Origin: Cytophagales bacterium
GTDB lineage: Bacteria > Bacteroidota > Bacteroidia > Cytophagales > Spirosomataceae
Direction of reading: 5' to 3'
Assembly: GCA_013298025.1 (NCBI GenBank)
Contig: JAAFJE010000008.1
Span: forward strand, 150,676-214,675
DNA: 64,000 nt
The position numbers were made by a program, and so were the translations under genes. Below, piece after piece: positions 9,181 to 18,400 of this stretch. Positions within the stretch are counted from its first letter, which is position 1. The number at the start of each line of letters is the position of its first letter. The notes below the pieces were generated by a model. It searched no databases. It was given only the letters and a program-made list of their open reading frames with translations, and had not been told where the DNA came from.

Positions 9181-9204
9181 AATAAGAAGAAAACTAACAG
9201 ATTT

Positions 9205-10083
9205 TTATCGTCCAATGCTAGGCAATGGCACAAAACCATGTTCGCCTTCGATTTTAGGAAATTCCTGTGCTTGCCAACGGATTTTGGCCTCCTCAATCAA
9301 GGCTTTATCGCTTGCAACAAAATTCCAATACATAAATCTTTCTTCGGGAAAAGGTTCGCCACCAAAAATATAGACGGTTGTGCCAGCCTGCATCGTAAAT
9401 TCGCAAAGGCTACCCGATTGTGCTACCAAAATACGCCTTGGCTCAAAAATATGTCCTTCGCTTTCTACTTCTCCTTCGAGAATATACATCGCCGATTCGC
9501 CGTAAAGTCTATCGCTCAGGTTGATAACTGTGCTGTCGTTGGCGATAATTTCTATCAAAAACAAAGGACTGTACACAGGTACTGGCGACTCATGCCCAAG
9601 GGCTTTGCCTGCAATGAGTTTGTATTGTACACAATCTTCTTCCCATGTGGGCAGTTGGTCGGCTTCGGCATGATAAAAACTGGGCGACATTTGTTCTAAA
9701 TCTTTGGGTAGGGCTACCCAAATTTGCAAACCGTGCAAGGATTTATCGGATTGTCGTAGATGTTCGGGAGTGCGCTCTGAATGTACAATGCCATTGCCGG
9801 CGGTCATCCAATTGACAGCCCTAGGCTGAATTTCGACGGCTGTTCCTAGGCTATCACGGTGCATAATACTGCCTTCAAACAAATACGTAAGGGTGGATAG
9901 CCCGATGTGTGGATGCGACTCAACATCGAAGTTTTCGTACTCACTTAGTTTGACAGGCCCCAGATGGTCGATAAAAGTAAAAGGGCCAACCATGCGTTTG
10001 GTACGAAAAGGCAACAACCGACCAACCATAAAATTGCCCATCAGGTGTGGGCGTTCTTCGATAATGTGACTGATATTTGACAT
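9205..10083 (-). CDS. Pirin family protein
   Basis: 292 residues, the usual length of a bicupin pirin. The N-terminal cupin has the iron-binding strings ESHPHIGLSTLTYLFEG (about 55-71) and GNGIVHSE (about 96-103), and MVGPFTFIDHLGP lies near 31. The C-terminal cupin (about 160-270) is present but lacks metal ligands, as is common. Pirins are Fe(II) proteins with quercetinase-like or regulatory roles; which applies here is not visible. The gene is alone, ended by a strong terminator. Confidence 0.93.
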   Translation of the reverse strand: MSNISHIIEERPHLMGNFMVGRLLPFRTKRMVGPFTFIDHLGPVKLSEYENFDVESHPHIGLSTLTYLFEGSIMHRDSLGTAVEIQPRAVNWMTAGNGIVHSERTPEHLRQSDKSLHGLQIWVALPKDLEQMSPSFYHAEADQLPTWEEDCVQYKLIAGKALGHESPVPVYSPLFLIEIIANDSTVINLSDRLYGESAMYILEGEVESEGHIFEPRRILVAQSGSLCEFTMQAGTTVYIFGGEPFPEERFMYWNFVASDKALIEEAKIRWQAQEFPKIEGEHGFVPLPSIGR

Positions 10084-10235
10084 AGAGGTGACGTTTAGAC
10101 TAATTTTTTGTGACGAATATAAGCAAGGTAAACAAGAACAACTAAAGTAAAAGTTGTTCTTGTTTTTTCCTAAGTATTTAGAAAAATCGCTAACATTCTT
10201 TCAAAACTTTGCATAGCAAACGACAACGCTAAGTC

Positions 10236-11066
10236 TTACAATCTTGCCAATAGTTCTGCTTTTTTACTAGAAAACTCTTCTTCGGTTAAGATTCCTTTTT
10301 GAAACAACCCTGCTAATTTTTCTATTTGTGTAAAAATAATGTCGTCTTCGCCTATTGACGAACCAAGAGAAGTAGGCAAAACGGTAGGTGTCTCCATAGC
10401 AGCAGCTTTTTCTTGTGGATAGTTGGCTTGCAGATTTTCTACTGGTTTTGGGGTATCCATGCTTGGTGTGGGGGTACTCAGCGGTACTTGTTGTGCAGTG
10501 CCATCGGTAGTTGAGACGAGAGGCAACGAAGCAAGTGATACATAGCCAAATTGGCTAGTAAACGACACCGACGAATCTCCACCTTGCTGTTGCGATACAC
10601 CAGAAATATGATGCTCTAAGGTATTATACACCGATACTACTCCGTTGACTTCGAGGGCGAGTCTGCAAACTGGTGCGGGGAAAAAAGCATATTTAACGTT
10701 GTTTTGTGCTCCAGAAGATGAAGGCGTTCCTAATTCGGATGGCCACCAATTGTTGCCCATCCACATACCAGCAAAAGACGGCGATACATTGCTATAGATA
10801 ACTTGATTGGCTATCAAGTTGGATAATTCTTGACAAAGGTTATTTACGGTATTTTTCAAAGAATAATTAAACATATCGCCTACCATGGTCATGCCTCCAC
10901 GCATCCATTGTCCATTGCCACCTAGTTCATAAATATTAAATTGAGCCATCGACCCACCTCCATTTTCCACTGCTTGTAGCATCGCTAATACGGCCTCTTG
11001 GCTAAGGTTATAACGTGATGCTATGGCGTTGATTTGTTGTATGCCTTCAGGCGTAAGTTGTTTCAT
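10236..11066 (-). CDS. SHOCT-domain protein of unknown function
   Basis: 276 residues when started at MKQLTPEGIQQINAIASRY; a Met five codons upstream is equally possible. The first ~110 residues form a conserved helix-rich domain (QEAVLAMLQAVENGGG, GQWMRGGMTMVGDMFN). A variable Ser/Thr/Pro-rich middle follows, then a C-terminal SHOCT motif (IEKLAGLFQKGILTEEEFSS, about 247-266). SHOCT tails are oligomerisation or anchoring helices. There is no signal peptide, so it is probably cytoplasmic. The family is widespread but uncharacterised. Confidence 0.7.
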   Translation of the reverse strand: MKQLTPEGIQQINAIASRYNLSQEAVLAMLQAVENGGGSMAQFNIYELGGNGQWMRGGMTMVGDMFNYSLKNTVNNLCQELSNLIANQVIYSNVSPSFAGMWMGNNWWPSELGTPSSSGAQNNVKYAFFPAPVCRLALEVNGVVSVYNTLEHHISGVSQQQGGDSSVSFTSQFGYVSLASLPLVSTTDGTAQQVPLSTPTPSMDTPKPVENLQANYPQEKAAAMETPTVLPTSLGSSIGEDDIIFTQIEKLAGLFQKGILTEEEFSSKKAELLARL

Positions 11067-11274
11067 GATATGATTTGTCAAAACTGTTGAGTATAAAGGT
11101 ACTACTTTTTAAAGCGTATTACGGTAGTTGTAGTACATAAGGTACAAGAATTAAAATAAAAGAAATGTTTGTATGATTTATTCAAGATAAAACTATACTA
11201 ATCAGGTTTTTTTTGTATAAAATACCTAACTTGTTCAGTGAATAATATCTAAACATATCAAATCAATAGCTCAA

Positions 11275-11874
11275 ATGATACAGAAACACGGAATCGTTCT
11301 AGGTTTATTAATAGGCTTATCGCTTATTGTGGGTTCAACGCATTGGTATCCGGGTGGTTCACAGCAAGATGTGCGTTCGGTAGGCTTTAGTTGGCAACAC
11401 AACTACGTATGCGATTTGTTGGAAAGCAAGGCGGTAAATGGTGCTTATAATCCTGCCAAATGGATAGCCATTTCAGGCTTGTTTATCTTGTGTTTTAGTC
11501 TGTCTTGTTTTTTTTATAGTATTGCTCAAAAACAGCCTTTGGCAACATACCGCAACATCATGTCGATAGCGGGCATTGCTGCTCCGTTTTTTGCCTTTTG
11601 GTTGTTTACGCCGTATCACAATGCTATGCTTGCTTTGGGAAGTAGTTGTGCGTTAATGGCGTTAGTGTCTTTACTGGGCTCGCTTATGGCAAGCCGTTAT
11701 TACGGATACGCAGGTGCTGGAGTGGTATGCTTGGGATTGGTATGCCTTGCCAATTATATGTACTACAGCCGACATGGCGTAGCACTGCTACCTACTACGC
11801 AGAAACTAAGCCTTATATGTACGCTTTTGTGGCTATTGGTGTTGTATTATGCGTTGCCAGAACGACAACTATAA
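11275..11874 (+). CDS. Six-helix membrane protein, unknown function
   Basis: 199 residues with about six hydrophobic helices. The extracytoplasmic loop after the first helix reads STHWYPGGSQQDVRSVGF...NYVCDLLESK, reminiscent of DUF998-type proteins (YPGG and NY.CDL), but the match is too weak for a firm name. No catalytic residues stand out. It is monocistronic, with a terminator at 12034-12064. Confidence 0.6.
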   Translation: MIQKHGIVLGLLIGLSLIVGSTHWYPGGSQQDVRSVGFSWQHNYVCDLLESKAVNGAYNPAKWIAISGLFILCFSLSCFFYSIAQKQPLATYRNIMSIAGIAAPFFAFWLFTPYHNAMLALGSSCALMALVSLLGSLMASRYYGYAGAGVVCLGLVCLANYMYYSRHGVALLPTTQKLSLICTLLWLLVLYYALPERQL

Positions 11875-12033
11875 GGAAAAAGATTTATTTTTTTTGAGTG
11901 GTTGCCTCATCTAACCTTACAAAGGTAAAAAATGTAACTATCGACTTATCCAGAACGCTGTTTTTTCCTCTATTTGAGCATTTTTCCAAGCTTCGTAGTA
12001 AAGGAGAAATACTTACACAAACGTACAAAAACA

Positions 12034-12064
12034 AAAAAAGCAGACTTAATAAGACTGCTTTTTT
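12034..12064 (+). terminator. Terminator in the gap 11875-12204
   Basis: AAAAAAGCAG / CTGCTTTTTT hairpin with an inner CTT/AAG extension, 160 bp past the membrane-protein stop. I see no gene in 11875-12204. Confidence 0.65.
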
Positions 12065-12204
12065 GAATTACACTTCATCAACAAACTAAAAACCAAATAA
12101 AACTACTTTATAATTATCGTAGTCAATCTGATAATATGAGAATAAAAGTAAAAAGAAAATTTTATTTTGTCAAAATACTTTTTCTCAAAATTTCAGATAA
12201 ATTG

Positions 12205-12364
12205 CTGTAGGAGAAGGATTCGAACCTCCACGGTGTAGTTAGGTATAGTACAAAATCTGGTGGTCAACCCCAGTCTGTCTTGCGACAGGCATTATACTAA
12301 CTTTGTCCATGAATCACCACCCCCGAGACAGGAGGGCACGTCTGCCAAATTTCATCACCCTACA
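12205..12364 (-). ncRNA. tRNA-like RNA with a 90-nt structured insert in the variable region
   Basis: On the reverse strand a cloverleaf can be drawn. The 7-bp acceptor is TGTAGGG/TCCTACA (12364-12358 with 12212-12206), and the discriminator G at 12205 has no encoded CCA. The D-stem is ATG/CGT with loop AAATTTGGCAGA containing the GG pair. The anticodon stem CCCTC/GGGGG closes loop CTGTCTC, placing GTC as anticodon. The T-arm is GGAGG-TTCGAAT-CCTTC (12229-12213). Between the anticodon and T stems sit 90 nt (12319-12230) instead of 4-20. They can fold into a 10-bp helix with one bulge (AGTTAGTATA with TATA-C-CTAACT) capped by two hairpins, CTGTC-GCAA-GACAG and a CTGG/CCAG stem. The D-loop resembles tRNA-Leu while the loop resembles tRNA-Asp. 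It may be an aberrant tRNA, a decayed one or a distinct RNA. Confidence 0.65.
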
Positions 12365-12399
12365 GTATTGTTGTCATTGTTTCGTTTAACTTGACGGTG

Positions 12400-12431
12400 C
12401 AAAATTAATCATAGCTTCACTATATTGCAAA
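12400..12431 (-). promoter_or_regulatory. Promoter of the tRNA-like RNA
   Basis: Reverse-strand TTTG (12431-12428), 20-nt spacer, TAATTTTG (12407-12400): a full match to the Bacteroidota TTTG...TAnnTTTG promoter. Predicted start is about 12393, giving a 5' leader of roughly 29 nt before the RNA. Confidence 0.65.
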
Positions 12432-12580
12432 TATTTTATAAAAAAAACTTAAAATTTATATTATTTTTAAAAAATGATTATTTTTATTGTCATATTTTCA
12501 ATAATTACCATTTGAGAAGGCGTTTTTTTTGAAAAAATTGTAAAACATTTGTAATCATTTCAAACTAAGTAATTGTTACT

Positions 12581-13051
12581 ATGGGAAAAAATCCAGAAAT
12601 CGACGATATTGATTTAAAAATACTAGGCCTTTTGATGAACGATGCCAATATGCCTTATACCGAAATTGGCAAAAAAATTCATGTATCGGGCGGCACTGTG
12701 CACGTGCGTATGAACAAAATGGAGGAGGCTGGCATTGTCAAAGGCTCACAATTGATTGTGGACCACACCAAGCTCGGTTGGGATATTTCGGCATTTTTGG
12801 GGATTTACCTCGATAAAAGCTCTTTGTATGCCGAAGTGGCCGACCACCTCATGAAAATTCCTGAAGTAGTGAGCATCAATTACACTACGGGAATTTATTC
12901 CATTTTTGCTAAAATTGTCTGCCGTGACACCGTGCATTTAAGAGAAGTATTGCACGACAAAATTCAAAAAGTAGCGGGCATTCAGCGTACCGAAACCTTT
13001 ATTTCCCTAGAAGAGTCGGTCAACAGGGCTGTGCCTTTTGCTAAAATGTAG
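12581..13051 (+). CDS. Lrp/AsnC family transcriptional regulator
   Basis: 156 residues: N-terminal winged helix (IDDIDLKILGLLMNDANMPYTEIGKKIHVSGGTVHVRMNKME, about 5-47) and a C-terminal RAM ligand-binding fold (about 66-150, with VVSINYTTGIYSIFAKIVC). Lrp-type regulators sense amino acids and bind DNA as octamers. It lies upstream of sufB in the same direction but is separated from it by a terminator and 240 bp, so any control of sufB would be in trans. A second, unrelated Lrp gene sits at 57.8 kb. Confidence 0.93.
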   Translation: MGKNPEIDDIDLKILGLLMNDANMPYTEIGKKIHVSGGTVHVRMNKMEEAGIVKGSQLIVDHTKLGWDISAFLGIYLDKSSLYAEVADHLMKIPEVVSINYTTGIYSIFAKIVCRDTVHLREVLHDKIQKVAGIQRTETFISLEESVNRAVPFAKM

Positions 13052-13107
13052 CTTTCCTAACGCTATGTGGCTTGTATTCGTATAATTTTTCCTATAGATT
13101 TTCTAAA

Positions 13108-13131
13108 AAAATCGCAAAAAATGCGATTTTA
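13108..13131 (+). terminator. Terminator after the Lrp gene
   Basis: AAAATCGCA / TGCGATTTT stem with 5-nt A loop, 57 bp past the Lrp stop. Confidence 0.6.
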
Positions 13132-13197
13132 CTGACAAAAATCATAGAATAATTAGAAAAATTCTAAATTAGCGAACTTTTCTTGTGCTTTTTGGTT

Positions 13198-13205
13198 TAA
13201 TTTTG
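13198..13205 (+). promoter_or_regulatory. -7 box upstream of sufB
   Basis: TAATTTTG matches TAnnTTTG, 88 bp before the sufB ATG. No well-spaced -33 TTG is present. Confidence 0.4.
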
Positions 13206-13293
13206 TGTGAGCATCACAGTGTTGTATTCATTATATAGTTGAAGATAACTTCTAGCCAAAGGTTATCCGTGCGTTTTTAACAAATTTAAAACA

Positions 13294-14742
13294 ATGGCAA
13301 AAGAAGAAATTGATATTTTAGAGGAAATCACCTCGTCTGAGTATAAATATGGTTTTGAAAGCCATTTTGAAACCGACGAAATTGCGGCAGGTCTCAACGA
13401 AGACATTATTCGCCAAATTTCAGCCAAAAAGAATGAGCCAGCATGGATGCTCGAATGGCGTTTGAGTGCCTTCCGTGTGTGGCAAGGCATGACCGAACCC
13501 CAGTGGGCAAACGTACACTACAAGCCTGTCGATTACCAAGAAATCAAATATTACTCTGCTCCCAAAAAAGCAAAGGTGATTAATTCCCTAGACGAAATCG
13601 ACCCAGAATTGCGTCGTACTTTCGAGAAACTAGGTATTTCCTTAGATGAGCAAAAACGCTTATCGGGTGTGGCGGTTGATGCCGTAATCGACTCGGTATC
13701 GGTGGCGACTACTTTTAAAGCTACGTTGGCCGAAAAAGGCATCATTTTCTGCTCAATGTCTGAGGCAATTCAAGAGCATCCCGAATTAATTAAAAAATAC
13801 TTGGGGTCGGTTGTGCCTGTCAAAGATAACTTTTTCTCGGCACTCAACGCTGCGGTATTTTCTGATGGTTCGTTTTGCTATATTCCTAAAGGCGTTCGTT
13901 GCCCGATGGAATTATCAACGTATTTCCGTATCAATGCCGCAGGTACAGGGCAATTTGAGCGTACTTTGATTGTTGCCGACGAAGGCTCTTATGTGAGTTA
14001 CCTCGAAGGTTGTACCGCTCCTATGCGTGACGAAAACCAATTGCACGCTGCGGTGGTTGAAATTTTTGCCCACGAAAGTGCAGAGGTAAAATACTCGACG
14101 GTACAAAACTGGTATCCAGGCGACAAAGAAGGCAAGGGTGGTATTTACAATTTTGTTACCAAGCGTGGCATTTGTGATGGAGCCAACTCAAAAATTTCTT
14201 GGACACAAGTAGAAACGGGTTCGGCTATTACGTGGAAATATCCTTCGGTAATTTTGAAAGGCGATAACTCTATCGGTGAGTTTTATTCGGTAGCCGTTAC
14301 CAACAATATGCAACAAGCCGATACGGGTACTAAAATGGTACATATCGGAAAAAATACGAAATCTCGGATTGTATCGAAAGGAATTTCGGCAGGACGTTCG
14401 CAAAACTCTTACCGTGGATTGGTAGAAGTGATGAAACGTGCCGAAAATGCCCGCAACTTCTCGCAATGCGATTCGCTGTTGATGGGCGACCGTTGTGGGG
14501 CTCATACTTTCCCTTATATTGAGGTAAAAAACAAAACAGCAACCGTAGAACACGAAGCTACTACTTCTAAAATTGGAGAAGACCAAATTTTCTATTGCAA
14601 CCAAAGAGGTATTTCTACCGAAGCTGCCATTGCCTTGATTGTCAATGGTTATGCCAAAGAAGTACTCAACCAATTGCCGATGGAATTTGCCGTAGAAGCA
14701 CAAAAACTATTGGCTATTTCATTAGAAGGCTCGGTAGGCTAA
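13294..14742 (+). CDS. sufB: Fe-S cluster assembly protein SufB
   Basis: 482 residues, full length for SufB. Diagnostic strings include [16 protein letters not shown] (about 48-63), [21 protein letters not shown] (in the 170-192 region), [27 protein letters not shown] (about 216-243) and [19 protein letters not shown] (about 358-376). SufB is the scaffold of the cytoplasmic SufBC2D complex that builds Fe-S clusters for transfer to target proteins. Usually sufC and sufD follow directly. Here sufB stands alone, ended by its own terminator and followed by a convergent gene, so its partners must be elsewhere. Confidence 0.97.
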   Translation: MAKEEIDILEEITSSEYKYGFESHFETDEIAAGLNEDIIRQISAKKNEPAWMLEWRLSAFRVWQGMTEPQWANVHYKPVDYQEIKYYSAPKKAKVINSLDEIDPELRRTFEKLGISLDEQKRLSGVAVDAVIDSVSVATTFKATLAEKGIIFCSMSEAIQEHPELIKKYLGSVVPVKDNFFSALNAAVFSDGSFCYIPKGVRCPMELSTYFRINAAGTGQFERTLIVADEGSYVSYLEGCTAPMRDENQLHAAVVEIFAHESAEVKYSTVQNWYPGDKEGKGGIYNFVTKRGICDGANSKISWTQVETGSAITWKYPSVILKGDNSIGEFYSVAVTNNMQQADTGTKMVHIGKNTKSRIVSKGISAGRSQNSYRGLVEVMKRAENARNFSQCDSLLMGDRCGAHTFPYIEVKNKTATVEHEATTSKIGEDQIFYCNQRGISTEAAIALIVNGYAKEVLNQLPMEFAVEAQKLLAISLEGSVG

Positions 14743-14775
14743 AGATTTTTTATATTAGAACTAATGATTGTTACC

Positions 14776-14808
14776 AAGGCTTCCGAATGTTTTCGGAAGC
14801 CTTTTTTA
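14776..14808 (+). terminator. sufB terminator
   Basis: Perfect 12-bp stem (AAGGCTTCCGAA / TTCGGAAGCCTT), 4-nt loop, T6 run, 34 bp past the sufB stop. Confidence 0.9.
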
Positions 14809-14833
14809 TTGCCTGTATTTTGCTGCAATGTTT

Positions 14834-15397
14834 TTAACTCACTTTTATATCGAAACTACTCAACAAGCCTAGTACTTCGGGCATAGAGAATTGGGCTTGT
14901 TTCAAACGATTCTGATTCGGATTGATGGTATAATGATAGGCTTTCCGAAAATCGGCTTTTTCTAAATTGGTTTGGTCAAAAGAAGCGTCACGCAAGTCGC
15001 AACCTTCAAAGGATGCCTGTGAAAGGTCGCATTCGCTGTAATCTGTTTCTTGTAACTGACAATTTTTAAAGATTGTTTTTTTCAGTTTGAGGCGATAAAA
15101 AGAAGTGTGTTGTAGGTTACAATTTTCAAAATAAAGCGATAGACCAAACGTATTACATTGGTCGAATCGAAGCCCTAGCAACTTAGCATCGAAGAACTTC
15201 ACATTCCGAAAAGCTGTACCTAGTAGCGATACCAAGCTCAGGTTACAATGACTAAAAATACAGTCGATAAACTTGCTATTTGCCAAGCTTACCTGTGTAA
15301 AGTCGCAATACTCAAAGCGACAATATTCGTATTCGCCCGCAACAAAGGGCGTTTCTCCAAAAGTGATTTTCTCGAAATTTTTATCTTCAAAATACAT
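14834..15397 (-). CDS. Pentapeptide-repeat protein
   Basis: 187 residues from the ATG of MYFEDKNFEKITF; an upstream in-frame Met is possible but adds non-repeat sequence. The body is a run of A(D/N)LXX-type units: YCRFEYCDFTQVSLANSKF, NCQLQETDYSECDLSQASF and GCDLRDASFDQTNLEKADF, forming a right-handed quadrilateral helix. The C-terminus NPNQNRLKQAQFSMPEVLGLL is a cap seen in many Bacteroidota homologues. Some pentapeptide proteins mimic DNA and protect gyrase (Qnr type); nothing here proves that role. The gene is convergent with sufB. Confidence 0.85.
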   Translation of the reverse strand: MYFEDKNFEKITFGETPFVAGEYEYCRFEYCDFTQVSLANSKFIDCIFSHCNLSLVSLLGTAFRNVKFFDAKLLGLRFDQCNTFGLSLYFENCNLQHTSFYRLKLKKTIFKNCQLQETDYSECDLSQASFEGCDLRDASFDQTNLEKADFRKAYHYTINPNQNRLKQAQFSMPEVLGLLSSFDIKVS

Positions 15398-15494
15398 CTG
15401 ATAATGGGATGTTTGAAAAAGAGTGAAAGCAATAGATATAATTTTTATATTTTTAGTCTTCCTTGTCATCGTAATATCAGGAAAACTAAAACAT

Positions 15495-18400
15495 TTATTC
15501 TATTAAGAGCTTTCCATTACTTTCAAAACTTCCATTTTGTAAAGTATATACATATACACCACGATTTAGTTGATGTAATGTAATTGTAGCTTTTTGTTCG
15601 AAAACACTTTCTAAAACTTTCTCTCCTATAGCATTATAGAGCGTAAAATAGGATTGCCCACTCTTATCAACAGAAAGAGTTAGGTGTTCTAATGTGGGGT
15701 TAGGATACAGTGTATAATTTACAGAATGACTAGATCCATTTATATTATTACTTACGGTGTTGATTGTAAGATCTGTATGTGAAGAGCGATTGATAGCTAG
15801 AGTATTACTTGCAACACTAGTACATCCATTATCAGTACAGGTAGCACTATAATTTGTGGTTGAATTAGGATTAACAGTAATTACATTTCCAGACATACCA
15901 TTGCTCCAATTAATAGTCCCAGAGCACCCTGTAGCAGTAAGTGTGGTGGGAGCGTTATTATTGAATGCACAAAACAACATACGAATAATCCAGTAATCGC
16001 TTGTATTTTTATCGGATTTGTTCTTGTCTGATTTATCTCCATTTGCATCAGATAGGGACGAACCGCCTAAAACAACTTCTCCTGACTCATTTGTTAGTAG
16101 CGTTGTAAGCATTTCTTCGTTATCTCCTCCATATGATTTATCCCATATTTTTGTTCCTGTTTCGTCAATTTTTACAATCCAATAATCGCTTGAACCTTTA
16201 CTATTTTCGGATTTATCAAAACCTGCATTAGAGTAAGAATCACCTGCTAATAGATAACCTGTTTTAGTGGTTTTTATATTTCTTAGGTAATCATTATCGT
16301 TTCCTCCTAAACATTTATCCCAGATTATATTTCCTACAGCATCTGTTTTTAGAATCCAAAAATCACTTTTACCTTTATTTACCACTGATTTATCACCTAG
16401 AGCAGTAGAAATAGAATACCCGCCTATAATAAATCCACCATCATTTGCCAAACTCAAACCTCCTAAAATATCATCATCATTTCCTCCGAAAGTTTTATCC
16501 CAGATCTTATTTCCATTCGATGAGATTTTCACAATCCAATAATCGTTTTTCCCTTTAGATAAGGCTGTTTTATTTCCATTAGTCAGACTTTCAGAAGTCC
16601 CCCCTAATAAGAAACTACCATCGTTTAGTACCAACATTTCTGTCAGAAAATCGTCATTAGTTCCACCAAAACTACTATCCCATAATTTATTCCCCAAAGC
16701 ATCTATTTTCACAATCCAATAGTCATTTCCTCCTTTTGATTCACTTGTTTTGTTTGAACTGATAATTGAAGAAGAATAGCCCCCCAGCAGATAGCCCCCA
16801 TCAAAAGTTGGTATCATACAAGTAAGTATATCATCTTTATTACCTCCGAACGTTTTGTCCCAAATCACACTTCCTTTAGCATCAATTTTAATAATCCAGA
16901 AATCCATTCCTCCTCTACTATTTTGTGATTTTTCAAATCCAAATGGAGAATTAGAAGAACCTCCCAGTAACACACCTCCATCATTTGTGGCAAGCATACT
17001 TTTGAAGCGTTCAGTACCTTTTCCGCCATAATTTTTATCCCAAACCTTATTTCCTTTTAGGTCTAGTTTAGTAATCCAGTAATCAAAATTTCCTTTTTGC
17101 GGTTGGGATTTATCAGCTGCTATGAGAGAATTAGAGTATCCACCTACTAAGTAGCCATTAGTTGTAGCTATCATACTTGTAAAATTATCTTCTGCTGTTC
17201 CGCCAATTGTTTTATTCCATTGTTGCAGAAGTGGAGCATCACAGGTAACGTTGGCTGTTTGTATCATTGGAGGAAGTGGAGGGGTAGTAGCTGTAATGGT
17301 AAGACTTTCACTCTCATCGCCTATACAGCCACCTAGATTACAGGTAGCTTTGAATGTTTGTGTACTATTAGCAACTAAACGAATAACAAAACCTTGAGAG
17401 CCATCAGACCAAGAAATTGTACCATTAGGACACGAGAGTGCTGTTAATGTAACCATTTCTCCTTGACAGACACTTTGGTTGCTGGCATAAATACTAACTT
17501 TACTGGGTTTATCTACAACTTTTACGGTAACACTATTGGAGGAATCGCCAGCAATACCATTTTGTACACATACAGCTCTAAAACTTTTACTTGTCTGTGC
17601 CTTTATCACAAGTGTAGTTCCAGTCGAGCCATTTGACCATTTTGTTTCATAGTTACCGCACCCCGTGGCTGTTAAGGTGACATTATAATCTTTACACACT
17701 TCAGTGCTGCTCACAGAAACATAAGGAGTTTTGTTTGTACTAATAACAATATTGTCGCTAGGCTTACTTACACACGCATCTTTTACGCAAGTTGCATAGT
17801 AACTTTTAGTATTGGTATTGTATTCAAGAAGGAGTGGGTTATCCGTGCTATTATTATTCCAAATAATAGTTCCATTACAACCATCTGCATATAAAGCTGT
17901 TTTAAATTGATTACAAACATCAAGTTTTACTATCCAATAATCATCTATCCCTCTGGAAAATTCGGTTTTATCCGCCGAACCACTAGAAAGCGAATACCCC
18001 CCGATTAAAACACCACCTTCTTGTGTGTAAATCATACCTGTAAGGTTTTCGTTGTTGAAGCCTCCCACATTTTTATCCCATATTATATCCCCTTTTTCGT
18101 TTATCTTAACAATCCAATAATCAGAACCACCTTTACTCTCGACACTTTTATCGTAGCTTTTACTAGATTGAGAGTACCCTCCCAATAAATATCCGCCATC
18201 TGCTGTGAGTAAAACTTTGGTTAGTCTATCAGCATCATTTCCTCCTATAGTTTTTTCCCAATTCAGTTGACCTAGGTCATTAAAGTTGACAAGCCAGTAG
18301 TCTGAATCACCAAGATTTTCTCTTGTTCTCTCTCCTGATGCTCGCGAGAAAGAATATCCTACAAGCATGTAATTTCCTTTATCATCAGCAACCATGTCCA

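Noticed and set aside
9069..9296. N-terminal extension of the GHMP kinase frame
   Set aside because: It runs through a strong terminator hairpin and overlaps the end of the pirin gene; the ATG at 9068 fits the family N-terminus.
12205..12364. tmRNA or group I intron-containing tRNA as explanation of the tRNA-like RNA
   Set aside because: A D-stem and anticodon stem are present, unlike tmRNA; the insert (90 nt) is too short for a group I intron and lies in the variable region, not the anticodon loop.
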